Positions 6,919-15,159 of a DNA stretch of 19,798 bases are shown here, piece by piece (positions within the stretch are counted from its first letter, which is position 1; each line of letters begins with the position of its first letter). The position numbers were made by a program, and so were the translations under genes. This stretch comes from JALRHH01 sp964590315 (GTDB lineage: Bacteria > Patescibacteriota > Saccharimonadia > Saccharimonadales > JALRHH01). The notes below the pieces were generated by a model. It was not told where the DNA came from. It worked only from the letters and a program-made list of their open reading frames with translations, and ran no database searches. The stretch spans positions 1 to 19,798 of the forward strand of contig CAZPVS010000018.1 of the NCBI GenBank assembly GCA_964590315.1, in the 5' to 3' direction.

Positions 6919-7775
6919 TACGTTAGACTCCAGTGTCCGGCCCCTAGCGGCCGAATGCGGCCGGTTATTTCTAGCATAGTTAAGGACTGATTGAAGCGTG
7001 AGGGCTCCAGCATGCTCTTATGGAGCAGTTCGCCACTATCACTAATACCCGTCTGTATCAGCTGCAAGATAGTTGTTTCTTCTTCTGTGCTCCCATATAT
7101 TTCCCGTGCAACTGGTGCAGCTGCAAGATTCATCGCGTCAAGGATGTCTGATAGCTGCGTGACTGGCGTCGCCCCTGCCTTAATGAGGTTATTCGTTCCA
7201 CCTGATAACTCACTGGTGATGTTACCGGGTATGGCCATAACAGTTCTCCCCTGCTCTAAGGCATGATTAGCGGTGTTCAGGCTGCCGCTCCGGACCGCAG
7301 CCTCAGTTATGAGTACGGCGTCGCTGATTCCAGAAATAATCCGGTTTCGTTCCAGGAAGTTCGTCTTAAACGGCTCTGTATGGTACGGGTATTCACTGAT
7401 GAGCGCCCCGCCCTGCTGCAGAATGCGTTCTGCAAGTTGGCGATGCGAGGATGGATATATTGCATCTAGCCCGCACGGTAAGACGGCAACAGTTATTCCC
7501 CGTGCCTCAAGAGCACCCTGATGAGCGAGTCCATCTACTCCTAAAGCGAGTCCGCTCACCACAACGATACCCTGCTCTGCGGCTTCGCGCGCGAGCCTGA
7601 GCGTAACTGATGTACCGTATGCGGAAACCTTTCGACTACCCACTATTGCCAGACGAGGCCTGTCGAGAGCCGTCGAAAGGTCACCCAGATAATGTATCTG
7701 TTTGGGGGGATTAGGTATGGGGCCGAGCTGCGGAGATAACAGAGAGGACGCAACCGTAAGCGTGTTGACTTTCAT
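6918..7775 (-). CDS. dprA: DNA processing protein DprA (Smf)
   Basis: A protein of 285 residues with the Rossmann-like DprA domain: RLAIVGSRKVSAYG, VVSGLALGVDGLAHQGALEA, AVLPCGLDAIYP, FLERNRIISGISDAVLITEA, RSGSLNTANHALEQGR, AIPGNI and GTNNLIKAGATP. The last about 60 residues form a small winged-helix-like domain (ILQLIQTGISDSGELL ... MLEITGRIRPLGAGHWSL). DprA loads RecA on incoming single-stranded DNA during natural transformation. The protein is short because it lacks the N-terminal SAM/HhH extension of many DprAs; only about 40 residues precede the GSR motif. It is divergent from the structured RNA promoter at 7795. Confidence 0.95.
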   Translation of the reverse strand: MKVNTLTVASSLLSPQLGPIPNPPKQIHYLGDLSTALDRPRLAIVGSRKVSAYGTSVTLRLAREAAEQGIVVVSGLALGVDGLAHQGALEARGITVAVLPCGLDAIYPSSHRQLAERILQQGGALISEYPYHTEPFKTNFLERNRIISGISDAVLITEAAVRSGSLNTANHALEQGRTVMAIPGNITSELSGGTNNLIKAGATPVTQLSDILDAMNLAAAPVAREIYGSTEEETTILQLIQTGISDSGELLHKSMLEPSRFNQSLTMLEITGRIRPLGAGHWSLT

Positions 7776-7794
7776 ACATTTAGATGTTTAAGTA

Positions 7795-7823
7795 TTGACA
7801 TAAAGAAACATTTTTGCTATTAT
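7795..7823 (+). promoter_or_regulatory. Strong sigma-70 promoter of the structured RNA
   Basis: TTGACA (7795-7800) is a perfect -35, followed by a 17-bp spacer and TATTAT (7818-7823), five of six. This is the best promoter in the window. The predicted transcription start is about 7830. Confidence 0.8.
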
Positions 7824-7829
7824 TGCAAC

Positions 7830-8228
7830 CTGTAAGCGTTATATATGCGCTTTCGTACCTTATAACCCCCATTTTAGCATCCTTCGCAACTCTCTTGAGA
7901 GTTTTGGAGGACTGTTAGATTGTTTTAGAGCGCGCCTTTGAATAAGTTGTTACCCTCCACTTACTCTTTGCTTTGCGGACGTGTCCGTAAACGTTCTAAA
8001 ACAAACTAACCCCTTTAACTACACCACGCTGATCCACGTCTTGACCTGGTTTAATGCGGTAACTGATGCGAGTCCACAAGATTCCGGCTAGTCCGGAGGC
8101 ACGGAGCCGATGTACATGGCTTATCCGATGCTTCGCCGGGTGGGTTGAAGGGTGGTATGGAGAGATTGCTTGCAATGTCTCCTGAAAAGAGCCTACGGCG
8201 GTGCCCACCCCCTCCGTAGGCTCTTTTT
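7830..8228 (+). ncRNA. Unassigned highly structured RNA of about 400 nt
   Basis: No frame of useful length has coding character, yet the unit has a consensus promoter and a strong terminator. Visible pairings are AACTCTC/GAGAGTT (7888-7903) and an 18-bp helix of 7914-7931 with 7993-8010 (one mismatch, one G-U). The long helix closes a loop holding two hairpins, TAAGT/ACTTA and TTTGCGGAC/GTCCGTAAA. Further on are TCCGG/CCGGA, CGGAGCC with GGCTTATCCG around ATGTACAT, and GGAGAGATTGC/GCAATGTCTCC. I looked for signatures of RNase P RNA (GAGGAAAGTCC), tmRNA (tRNA-like ends, tag frame), small SRP RNA and T-box leaders and found none convincing. A divergent form of one of these housekeeping RNAs remains possible. 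The 5' end is predicted from the promoter. Confidence 0.65.
8189..8228 (+). terminator. Intrinsic terminator of the structured RNA
   Basis: GAGCCTACGG (8189-8198) pairs perfectly with CCGTAGGCTC (8214-8223) around a 15-nt loop, followed by TTTTT. An A run precedes the stem, so it could also act on the minus strand. Confidence 0.9.
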
Positions 8229-8295
8229 AGTGAGTTACTTCGTATGTATAGGTGGTAACAGTATTTAATAATGATATAGCGGCAGTGGAACAGGT

Positions 8296-8314
8296 TATAA
8301 TTATAAAAAAGGAG
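8296..8314 (+). promoter_or_regulatory. -10 box and Shine-Dalgarno of the 8322 gene
   Basis: TATAAT (8296-8301) without a good -35, then GGAG (8311-8314), 7 nt before the ATG. This sets the start of the small gene and contrasts with the leaderless genes around it. Confidence 0.5.
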
Positions 8315-8321
8315 TATACGT

Positions 8322-8627
8322 ATGCAGTTTGATTATGGTTCCCAGGAATTTGTACTTAATCTTGGAGATCGGACACTTTTGCAGGTTCCCGAAGAGATGA
8401 GCCGTTGGCCAAAACAGGAATGGTCGTTATTGGCTGAAGCAGTTACGCGGGCACAAGCAAGAACGGATGGAATGGATGAAACTCTCTACCCGCAGGGTGT
8501 AATGCGCAATGATTTGCGGAGTCGCATCTTACAAAATTGCGACAACATTGCCTCTATGAAGAAGCTTATTAGTCAGCATGTGGAAGTTGATATGTCGGAG
8601 ATTGATACGTTTTTTGGTGAGCGATAA
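8322..8627 (+). CDS. Small unknown acidic protein
   Basis: A 101-residue protein, not recognised. It has a short beta-like start (FVLNLGDRTLLQVP), a helical middle (WSLLAEAVTRAQARTD) and a C-terminal helix (DNIASMKKLISQHVEVDMSEI). There are no membrane segments and no Cys pairs (one Cys only). It has its own -10 box and a well-placed GGAG, and composition typical of a real protein. It ends 4 bp before the convergent pth stop, so both genes share a terminator-free junction. Confidence 0.7.
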   Translation: MQFDYGSQEFVLNLGDRTLLQVPEEMSRWPKQEWSLLAEAVTRAQARTDGMDETLYPQGVMRNDLRSRILQNCDNIASMKKLISQHVEVDMSEIDTFFGER

Positions 8628-8631
8628 GCTC

Positions 8632-9264
8632 TCACACAATATAGCTGCGAGTCTCTGATAGGAGATTGCCCGTGTGAATATACTCGGTAAGTATGGCGGT
8701 GGTCTCCTTGAGGAGTTCGGGCATATGTGACTGTTCTGTCTTGCTGAAGCGAGACAATACGAAATCAGAAGCATCTTGCTTGGTTTCTGCTTGAATACCA
8801 ACACGTACCCGACCAAACTCTTCACTACGATGCTGTATGATTGATTTTATGCCATTATGCCCAGCTGCCGAGCCACCTACGCGAGTGCGAATTTGACCAA
8901 AAGGAACGTCAAGCTCATCGTGCACCGCGAGCATATTATCTGGTGGTATCTTGTAGAAATGTAGTACAGCCTGCACTGCCTCACCGCTTAGATTCATAAA
9001 CGTGGTCGGTTTGATAAGAAAGACTCGACTCTCGCCAATAGTCTGAGATGTCATAAGACATTTCAAGTCTTTCTTGTCTGTCCATGGATCAAATCTCTGC
9101 TTGCTTGCGAGTTCGTCAATTACAGCAAAGCCAATATTATGTCGTGTGCCTTCAAACTCCTTGCCTACGTTGCCAAGCCCCACGATCAAAAGTGTTCGGG
9201 TCAGCCCGAGGCTGTAGGTGGGGAGATGAGAGCCGAGATCTGGTCGTCGTTGAAATAAAGCCAT
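8632..9264 (-). CDS. pth: Peptidyl-tRNA hydrolase
   Basis: A protein of 210 residues from the ATG at 9264 (MALFQRRPDL); a start at 9306 would add 14 poorly supported residues. It cleaves the ester of peptidyl-tRNAs released from stalled ribosomes. Family marks are LLIVGLGNVGKEFEGTRHNI, with catalytic His at residue 42, the FMNLSGEAV Asn, the HDELDVPFG Asp and the GHNG loop. The usual GNPG is GNVG here. About 24 residues precede the first strand, longer than in most bacteria; I believe this extension recurs in Saccharibacteria but cannot check it. The stop is TGA, the only one among the recognised genes of the window. der lies 62 bp upstream on the same strand. Confidence 0.95.
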   Translation of the reverse strand: MALFQRRPDLGSHLPTYSLGLTRTLLIVGLGNVGKEFEGTRHNIGFAVIDELASKQRFDPWTDKKDLKCLMTSQTIGESRVFLIKPTTFMNLSGEAVQAVLHFYKIPPDNMLAVHDELDVPFGQIRTRVGGSAAGHNGIKSIIQHRSEEFGRVRVGIQAETKQDASDFVLSRFSKTEQSHMPELLKETTAILTEYIHTGNLLSETRSYIV

Positions 9265-9326
9265 ACGTATCAGTAGATAATAGTTAGTGTCCCAGGTATT
9301 ATCCACTATCTAGTAATAATTATCTA

Positions 9327-10730
9327 TTATTTTTTGTTCCAGTTACGTTTCTTGGCGTTGTAGCGCTGCAATGCCGAATTATCTGCTTTTGTTGGGCTGA
9401 CCCCGTGCTTATGTGTGACGTGCTTTTCGAAGAACCAGAATCGAATGGCGGTGCCATTGAAACCATATTTTACACGGAGCTCGCGTTCCATGTAGCGCTT
9501 ATAGCTCCAGTGTAGAAGCTTTGTATGGGCACCGTATATTTTAAAGTTTGGTGCATCATTATCTTCTTCTTGCATGATGTAGTTTAGCTTGGGCATGCGA
9601 TTTTTAAGGCCGGCTGGTGGATGCCGTTCGATAATTTCGCGTAACCAGCGGTTCAGCTCGGTGGTCTTGATATGTTTGTGACGCTCTTCGTCGATTTCTT
9701 GTGCAAGTTCAAATAGTTTGGTGACATTTTGGCCAGTTACAGCGCTGGTAAAAATCAGCGGCGCCCAGGGTATGAAGTCGTAGGTACGACGTATTTCAGC
9801 CGCTAGTTGGTCCCGCGTAAATGGGTCTTTTTCTGCACTGTCCCACTTACTGACAACAAGCACTAAGCCTTTCCCTGCTTCTTTTATCATACCGGCGATC
9901 TTTTGATCGAGTCCGGTGTTTAGCTCGTTGACGTCCATGAGCATGAAGCAAATATCAGCCTGTTCAATGGCAGCGAGTGAGCGGATAACGCTAAACTTCT
10001 CTATCCCCTTCTCTATCTTCCCACTTCGTCGTATCCCGGCAGTATCGAGCAGCTCTATCTCACGCCTCTCATATTTGACAGTTGTTCGGTTGACGTCGCG
10101 CGTGGTGCCCGCACGATCGGCTACGATTGCCTGTTGCTTTTTAGCTAGCGCGTTAAAGAGTTGAGACTTGCCAACATTCGGACGGCCTAAGAGCGCAATG
10201 CGAAGCCGATTGTCGGCTTCTTGCTGAGTGACCCGTGGTATGACAGTGATAAGTTCATCAAGCATTTCATCGATACCACGCTGTTGTGTAGCACTGGTAA
10301 GGAATATCGATTTGATACCGAGCCGCTGATAATCTTCCGCCACTGCCCTCTTGGCCTTGTCAGCCTTGTTGACAAGCAAAAAGACTGGCTTTTGGCTCTT
10401 GAGTGCCATTTTAGCAACTCGCCGGTCTTCTTCTGTGATCGCTATATCTGCCTCAATAACCACCCATATGACATCTGCTGCCGCAGCTGCCTCCCCAATC
10501 TGTTCCTGAATGGTCAGCTCAAAATCGTCTTCAGCGTCTTTCATTCCGGCCGTATCAATCAACCAAAAATCGTGATTATCATGGTGGGCTTTAGCCCAGA
10601 GTGAATCTCGCGTTGTTCCTGCCTCGCGGGCGACAATTGCCTCGCGCCGTTCAAGAATCGCATTAAATAGGCTCGATTTACCGACGTTAGCACGGCCAAC
10701 AATGGCCACAATAGGGAGTTTCTTGCTCAT
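9327..10730 (-). CDS. der: Ribosome-assembly GTPase Der (EngA)
   Basis: A protein of 467 residues from the ATG at 10730 (MSKKLPIVAIVG); the longer frame from 10766 would begin inside the promoter. It has two tandem G domains: first GRANVGKSS, DTAGMKD and NKAD; second GRPNVGKSQ, DTAGIRRSG and SKWD. A C-terminal KH-like domain follows, ending KKRNWNKK. Der is the essential GTPase for late 50S maturation. Length and domain order are normal. The next gene downstream on the same strand is pth, so the pair may be co-transcribed. Confidence 0.97.
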   Translation of the reverse strand: MSKKLPIVAIVGRANVGKSSLFNAILERREAIVAREAGTTRDSLWAKAHHDNHDFWLIDTAGMKDAEDDFELTIQEQIGEAAAAADVIWVVIEADIAITEEDRRVAKMALKSQKPVFLLVNKADKAKRAVAEDYQRLGIKSIFLTSATQQRGIDEMLDELITVIPRVTQQEADNRLRIALLGRPNVGKSQLFNALAKKQQAIVADRAGTTRDVNRTTVKYERREIELLDTAGIRRSGKIEKGIEKFSVIRSLAAIEQADICFMLMDVNELNTGLDQKIAGMIKEAGKGLVLVVSKWDSAEKDPFTRDQLAAEIRRTYDFIPWAPLIFTSAVTGQNVTKLFELAQEIDEERHKHIKTTELNRWLREIIERHPPAGLKNRMPKLNYIMQEEDNDAPNFKIYGAHTKLLHWSYKRYMERELRVKYGFNGTAIRFWFFEKHVTHKHGVSPTKADNSALQRYNAKKRNWNKK

Positions 10731-10737
10731 TAGTTCT

Positions 10738-10766
10738 ATTATAACAGAGGTAGATAATATTGACAA
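10738..10766 (-). promoter_or_regulatory. Leaderless promoter of der
   Basis: Minus strand TTGTCA (10761-10766), a 17-bp spacer and perfect TATAAT (10738-10743), then 7 nt to the ATG at 10730. The predicted start is one base before the ATG or on it. Confidence 0.7.
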
Positions 10767-10912
10767 TCCATTATATTTCTTCTGTGGTATGCACTTACGT
10801 CATACTGATCATGAATTGTTATTTCAGTGCCCTATTACGTACGACAGATATAATTTTTGAAACATAGCATTGTCTTCTGGAGGTTACAGTTAAGTGCTTA
10901 TAGACGCTTCGT

Positions 10913-11575
10913 TTATGTAATTTTTTGCGAGAGACCATCTTTGAGGTCGTTGAGGGTATAGGGGCCAAAATGAGTGCGGTGTAGCGCCGTCACGGTATAT
11001 CCCAAGGCTGCGAAGGTTCGGCGAATTTGCCTGTTACGCCCCTCTTTCATACGCACGATCCAGTGATAGTCGTCAGCATCAGCTACTCTCTCTACGTTAA
11101 GTTGGCTTATGCCGTCATCAAGGCCTATGCCAATGTCATGTATCATCTGACGATGCAGGGGTTGTAGCGGTAAATCGAGCGTTACTTCGTATGTCTTGAG
11201 TTTTTGTTTACTTGGATGAGTGAGGTCATGCGCAAGCTGTCCATCATTAGTTAAGATGAGTAGTCCTGAAGATTCCTTGTCGAGTCTGCCAATGGGCTTG
11301 AGGTGATGATACTCAGTAGGTAATAGGTCGTAGATTGTTTTGCTTCCCTGCCCATCACGACTGACGACATAGCCTACTGGCTTGTTGAGGGCTATTGTCA
11401 CATGCTGTTGAGCAGTTACGGACTGCCCATCAAGTGTTACGGTCTGGTGAGGGTCTATAGAGCTACCTGCTGTCGCAGGAGCGCCATCAACGGCTACGCG
11501 TCCTTGCTCTATCGCCGTATCGGCAGCACGGCGGCTCATTCCCGTTGCAAGGGCAATAAATTTATTAATACGCAT
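10913..11575 (-). CDS. rluB: RsuA/RluB-family rRNA pseudouridine synthase
   Basis: A protein of 220 residues. An N-terminal S4 RNA-binding domain (MRINKFIALATGMSRRAADT, then GRVAVDG) is followed by the pseudouridine synthase core with catalytic D99 in PIGRLDKESSGLLILTNDG. LNKPVGYVVSRDG and KEGRNRQIRRTFAALGYTV are the other RsuA/RluB/E/F signatures. It would isomerise one uridine in 23S or 16S rRNA; RluB-type and RsuA-type targets cannot be told apart from sequence alone. It starts 29 bp after the response-regulator stop, on the same strand, suggesting a shared transcript with the two-component genes. Confidence 0.9.
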   Translation of the reverse strand: MRINKFIALATGMSRRAADTAIEQGRVAVDGAPATAGSSIDPHQTVTLDGQSVTAQQHVTIALNKPVGYVVSRDGQGSKTIYDLLPTEYHHLKPIGRLDKESSGLLILTNDGQLAHDLTHPSKQKLKTYEVTLDLPLQPLHRQMIHDIGIGLDDGISQLNVERVADADDYHWIVRMKEGRNRQIRRTFAALGYTVTALHRTHFGPYTLNDLKDGLSQKIT

Positions 11576-11604
11576 GTCGATAGCTTATCGTGACGCGAGA
11601 GTGA

Positions 11605-12999
11605 TTACAAAGTAATATCGTTGGGAGAAACAGTTGGGCTGGAATTTGAGGGTGGTGTTTGTGTTGGTTGGGCGCCATGCGTGCTCTCAGTGGTACCCGG
11701 TGCTATGACAGTTGTAGCTAACGGTGGAGTAACTGCCTCTTTGGCTTGCTCTTGTTTCAGTAGTTCATTAATATCAGGCTTTTTTTCAAAATCACTGACT
11801 GGCTTAATGACCTTTTTGTTGTTGACACTTGCGCCATCGCTGCTGTGTGTTGCATCTTCTTGTGGTTCTGGGTGTGCTGCGATATCTGCAATGGTGGCAG
11901 ATACGGGTGGGACCTCAAGGACGGGTGGAGTTTGGGCTGCATCAGAGACGTTAACGCTTGGAGTAGCTATGTCATCTGGTGGTGCGGATGCTACTTCAAT
12001 GGTTTGGACTCTTGATGCTTGTTGGTCGGAAGTCTCAAGCTGATTATGGAGTACAGCATCAAGCTCGGCTTGTTGTAATTGCTCGGCAGTCGGAGTGCTT
12101 TCTGTATTTGCGGTCGTGTCATCAGATTGAACAGGTTCGGCAAATATGGCGTTTATTTGTGATTCGATGGCTTCTTCTTCTGCGGCTGTCGTTTGGCTGA
12201 GATCATCGCTAATCCCGGCGGTGCCCGTCGCACTCGTCGGCGCTATTGGGACAGGAGTTGCGGTGGGACCAGTACTACCACCAACAGGGGCAGCTGGGGT
12301 TGCGGCTTCAGTAGCAGCGTTCGGTGTCTCAGTAGATGGAGGGTTCAACTCTGGTGGTGGAGTGCTCTGCGTCTGAGCAAATGGATTAGCTGGCTGTGGA
12401 GGATTAGATACGGGCGATGGTTCAGTCGCTGACGTGCTCTGCTGCTGAACACCTGCGTCCACTGATGGATTCGTTGTTGTAGGGGTAGCTGGGGCTTGGT
12501 TGTCAATTTGGGGAGTTGATGCAACTACCGGCACTGCGACGGGTGTTACAGGGGTAGCTGGAGGTGTAGAGGATGCAGATGCTGCAACAGGGGCAGCTGG
12601 GGTCGTAGGTGTAGCTTGGCTGGCACCATCAGGGCCTGCAAGAACATCTCGAGCTACTTTAGCAACGTCCTCCAGAGTGACCTGGGATTTGACGAGATAT
12701 CGGTCAGCACCGAGCTTGTCGGCGCGAGCTTTATCTTCGGCTTGGCTAAGGGCGGTCATCATAATGACTTTGGTTTCTTTTGTCTCTGCCGTACTTCGGA
12801 GGATATCAAGCATATCAAAACCACTGATTTTTGGCATCATTACATCAGATATGATGAGGTCAGGCTTTTCCTTGACTGCAAGCGCAAGCGCCTCTTCTCC
12901 ATCACGAGCAGATACTATCTCGTAGCCTTCCGCCAATAAGCGGGCTTCATAAATTTCCCGGAGGTTATTGTCGTCTTCGACGAGCATTATTTTTGCCAT
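11605..12999 (-). CDS. Response regulator with very long disordered tail
   Basis: A protein of 464 residues. Residues 1-122 are a complete CheY-like receiver: acidic pair D9/D10, phosphoacceptor D52 (LIISDVMMPKISGFD), T82 and K104. There is no DNA-binding output domain. Instead about 340 residues follow, made mostly of Pro, Thr, Ala, Ser and Gln and almost surely disordered. Three less biased islands stand out: a helix near 273-290 (EEEAIESQINAIF), a Gln/Leu helix near 305-330, and a charged motif near 398-420 (SDFEKKPDINELLKQEQAKE). These could be docking sites. The kinase gene lies 83 bp upstream, so the pair should act together. It starts at an ATG with AAGG upstream. The antisense open frames here are caused by the biased codons. 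Confidence 0.9.
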   Translation of the reverse strand: MAKIMLVEDDNNLREIYEARLLAEGYEIVSARDGEEALALAVKEKPDLIISDVMMPKISGFDMLDILRSTAETKETKVIMMTALSQAEDKARADKLGADRYLVKSQVTLEDVAKVARDVLAGPDGASQATPTTPAAPVAASASSTPPATPVTPVAVPVVASTPQIDNQAPATPTTTNPSVDAGVQQQSTSATEPSPVSNPPQPANPFAQTQSTPPPELNPPSTETPNAATEAATPAAPVGGSTGPTATPVPIAPTSATGTAGISDDLSQTTAAEEEAIESQINAIFAEPVQSDDTTANTESTPTAEQLQQAELDAVLHNQLETSDQQASRVQTIEVASAPPDDIATPSVNVSDAAQTPPVLEVPPVSATIADIAAHPEPQEDATHSSDGASVNNKKVIKPVSDFEKKPDINELLKQEQAKEAVTPPLATTVIAPGTTESTHGAQPTQTPPSNSSPTVSPNDITL

Positions 13000-13082
13000 A
13001 ATTCTGCCTTGTTTACCTGTTTAATTACTTGTTTACACTTATGCTTGTCATTGTACCACGTTATGCCATAATACGTTCCCTG

Positions 13083-14837
13083 TTAAACTGGGGTTGTTAA
13101 TGAATTTATTGGCCGTGAACTGACAGACTGGGCCTCTATTGATTTGAGCTCTTCTGCCTTCTGCGTAGTGATGCGTGGCAGGTTAATATAGAAGGTGCTG
13201 CCCTTTCCAATTTCACTCTCTACCCAGATTCTACCGTGATACAGCTCAATGATCTTGCGGCTAATGAATAGACCAAGCCCTGTCCCGCCAATAGTTCGGG
13301 TGGTCGAATTATCCACACGGTAGAATTTTTGGAACAAATGGGGGACGTCTTCCGCGGCAATGCCAGGTCCTGTATCGCGGATAAAAATCTGAACAACTTC
13401 AGTATTACCGGTCAAACCTAAGGAAATCTTGCCGCTGGGGGTATATTTGACTGCATTATCAAATATGTTTGTCACAACCTCTCGCAGGCGGTCCGGGTCA
13501 ATGTGTACATAATATAACGGACGTATAACGTGCTCACCAGCCTGGCTGCCGACACCTAACGAGCTCTGCCCGAAAACAAAGTCAGTGAGCAGCCCCTTCT
13601 TCTCTGCCGAGAATCTAAATGATTCCGCTAATTGTTCAATATAGGCTCCCATCTCCACCACGGTAGGGTGACTGACAAGTCTCCCGTCCTCTGCCTTTGC
13701 GCTGGTGAGAAGGTCCTGAAATAACTGCCCGAGATGATGGGTCGAATCAAGTGCTTTCCCGAGGAACTCCCGTGCTTTCGGATCTATCTTAGAGACTTTT
13801 TCATTGAGTGCAAGTTGCAAATAGCCCTCAATGGCGGCCACGGGCGTACGCATCTCGTGGCTGGCCGTACTGATGAATTCAGCACGCTGTTTCTCTGATT
13901 GCCGACTCACACTAATATCACGCATGACGATAACCGAACCCACAAGTTGCTGCGTCTTTGCATTGAAAACGGGTGAAGTCACAAGTGAGATGGTGATAGC
14001 TTTGCTTTTTCGGCTGACAAGTTGAACAGTGTTTGTCGCTGGTTCCCGGGTATGTGTTATGTCGGAAAGGGGGTTCTCGGATTTCTCCAGTTCGCTCCCA
14101 TCTTCTTGTTTAAGGTTGACCACGAGTTGACAGTCAGCACCGGTGCCTTCTTCTACCGTCCAGCCAGTCATCTTTGCTGCTGCGGGATTCATAAGAGTTA
14201 TAGCACCCTCAGTATTAACTAACAGCACCCCGTCGTTCAGGGACTGCACAAGGATTTCGGACTGTTTCTGGTTAGTCTTAAGTTGGCCGGACAAGAATGC
14301 CACTTGCTCGGTATCGTTACTGACATAGTGTCTTCTCCAAAAAAACTGGCTCACAGCACACAGAAGAAGAAGCCCTACTAACACAGCCATTTCTCGTAGA
14401 TCGTAGTGGGTTTTGCCCTGCGCATCAGTGGCGGTGAGTATAAAATAGGCTACGGTGATAAAAGCGGATCCACCAGTGCCATAAATCCCAAAGATACCGC
14501 TCATAAACGCTGCTAGCGCCCACCATATAAGAACATAAGAGCTCATCTGACCGGTGCTCTGGGCGATGCTGAAAATGGTCGTGGCCTGTATCATGACCAG
14601 TATGAACATAGCTTCCCAGTGAGAGGATCCTGCCGCGACTCTGTCATAAAAAAATATGGAGTAAGCAAGTATTGCGAGAGCCAGTGCTCCCGTAAAGTAG
14701 CTGAGCGTAGGGCTATCTGCGAGTGGTACGAGTCCAGGGGCAAACCAGCCGATACTTGCATAGGCGACTGTCAATAGACCCGCTCCCAGTGAGAACCACC
14801 TGTATATGATGTACCATTTTTTGTCGACTGCTTGCAT
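13083..14837 (-). CDS. Membrane sensor histidine kinase with PAS domain
   Basis: A protein of 584 residues. About six membrane helices lie within 10-168 (for example LGAGLLTVAYASIGW, FTGALALAILAYSIFF, AVLVGLLLLCAVSQFFW). A PAS domain follows at about 190-310 (ILVQSLNDGVLLVNTEGAI, MNPAAAKMTGW). HisKA has phospho-acceptor H327 in FISTASHEMRTPVAAIEGYL. The HATPase_c domain has an N box near 457-461 (NIFDNAVKYTPSG), G1 DTGPGI (488-493) and G2 GGTGLGLFIS (517-526). All catalytic motifs are present. There is no extracytoplasmic sensor loop, so the signal is probably sensed in the membrane or by the cytosolic PAS domain. Its partner is the downstream response regulator. Confidence 0.95.
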   Translation of the reverse strand: MQAVDKKWYIIYRWFSLGAGLLTVAYASIGWFAPGLVPLADSPTLSYFTGALALAILAYSIFFYDRVAAGSSHWEAMFILVMIQATTIFSIAQSTGQMSSYVLIWWALAAFMSGIFGIYGTGGSAFITVAYFILTATDAQGKTHYDLREMAVLVGLLLLCAVSQFFWRRHYVSNDTEQVAFLSGQLKTNQKQSEILVQSLNDGVLLVNTEGAITLMNPAAAKMTGWTVEEGTGADCQLVVNLKQEDGSELEKSENPLSDITHTREPATNTVQLVSRKSKAITISLVTSPVFNAKTQQLVGSVIVMRDISVSRQSEKQRAEFISTASHEMRTPVAAIEGYLQLALNEKVSKIDPKAREFLGKALDSTHHLGQLFQDLLTSAKAEDGRLVSHPTVVEMGAYIEQLAESFRFSAEKKGLLTDFVFGQSSLGVGSQAGEHVIRPLYYVHIDPDRLREVVTNIFDNAVKYTPSGKISLGLTGNTEVVQIFIRDTGPGIAAEDVPHLFQKFYRVDNSTTRTIGGTGLGLFISRKIIELYHGRIWVESEIGKGSTFYINLPRITTQKAEELKSIEAQSVSSRPINSLTTPV

Positions 14838-14988
14838 GTATTTTACTTGTAACCGTGGCTTCCCACCCTGAGATGCTCACCGTTACGCTTACGTTATAGT
14901 ATACGGTAATGCTGAACGGAATCCTAATACAAACCTGGACAGTTCCCCCCTGTTGTGGTAGTATTTTTGAGTCTTTTACGATATCACT

Positions 14989-15008
14989 CATGGCCGCATC
15001 GTCTAACG
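14989..15008 (+). repeat. Direct repeat copy 1: 5' fragment of tRNA-Glu
   Basis: CATGGCCGCATCGTCTAACG is identical to 15160-15179 and contains the first 17 nt of the tRNA-Glu gene. After it the sequence departs from the tRNA. This is what remains of a tRNA 5' end after an integration or excision, a partial attachment-site duplication. Confidence 0.8.
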
Positions 15009-15011
15009 TGA

Positions 15012-15124
15012 GAATTGCCTGTGGCAATTCGCAAGGGAGTCAACTCTTGCAAGCTTGCTTGTAAAGATGTTGTGACGGGGCCGCCAGAGGTGGCTAGGAC
15101 ATCAGGCTGTCCCAGCCTTTACAA
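15012..15124. repeat. Cluster of hairpins between the tRNA 5'-end copies
   Basis: Perfect GAATTGCC-TGT-GGCAATTC (15012-15030) is followed by GCAAGGGAGT/ACTCTTGC (15031-15050, two-base bulge). Next comes a GCAAGCTTGC palindrome, then TTGTAAAG (15059-15066) closing with CTTTACAA (15117-15124) around GCCGCC/GGTGGC and GGACA/TGTCC. No coding frame. It may be the recombination arm of an element end or a small structured RNA. Confidence 0.5.
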
Positions 15125-15159
15125 CTGACAGTACTATTTGTAACAATTACACTCACCAC

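Noticed and set aside
7830..8228. RNase P RNA, tmRNA, SRP RNA or T-box leader
   Set aside because: Only chance likenesses were found (GGCTTATCC, AAGGGTGGTA). The core signatures GAGGAAAGTCC, tRNA-like ends with a tag frame, and an antiterminator alternating with the terminator are missing. Not excluded without a covariance search.
11621..12925. Several long plus-strand frames with Gly/Val/Ser-rich translations
   Set aside because: They are antisense to the Pro/Thr/Ala codons of the response-regulator tail, whose low TA content removes stops by chance.
3742..14837. UGA read as Gly in the host, as in Gracilibacteria or Absconditabacteria
   Set aside because: Long conserved genes have no internal TGA and end at expected lengths; pth ends normally at TGA.
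15059..15124. A second tRNA between the repeats
   Set aside because: The closing stem is tRNA-like in length but there is no T arm, no usable anticodon arm and no CCA.
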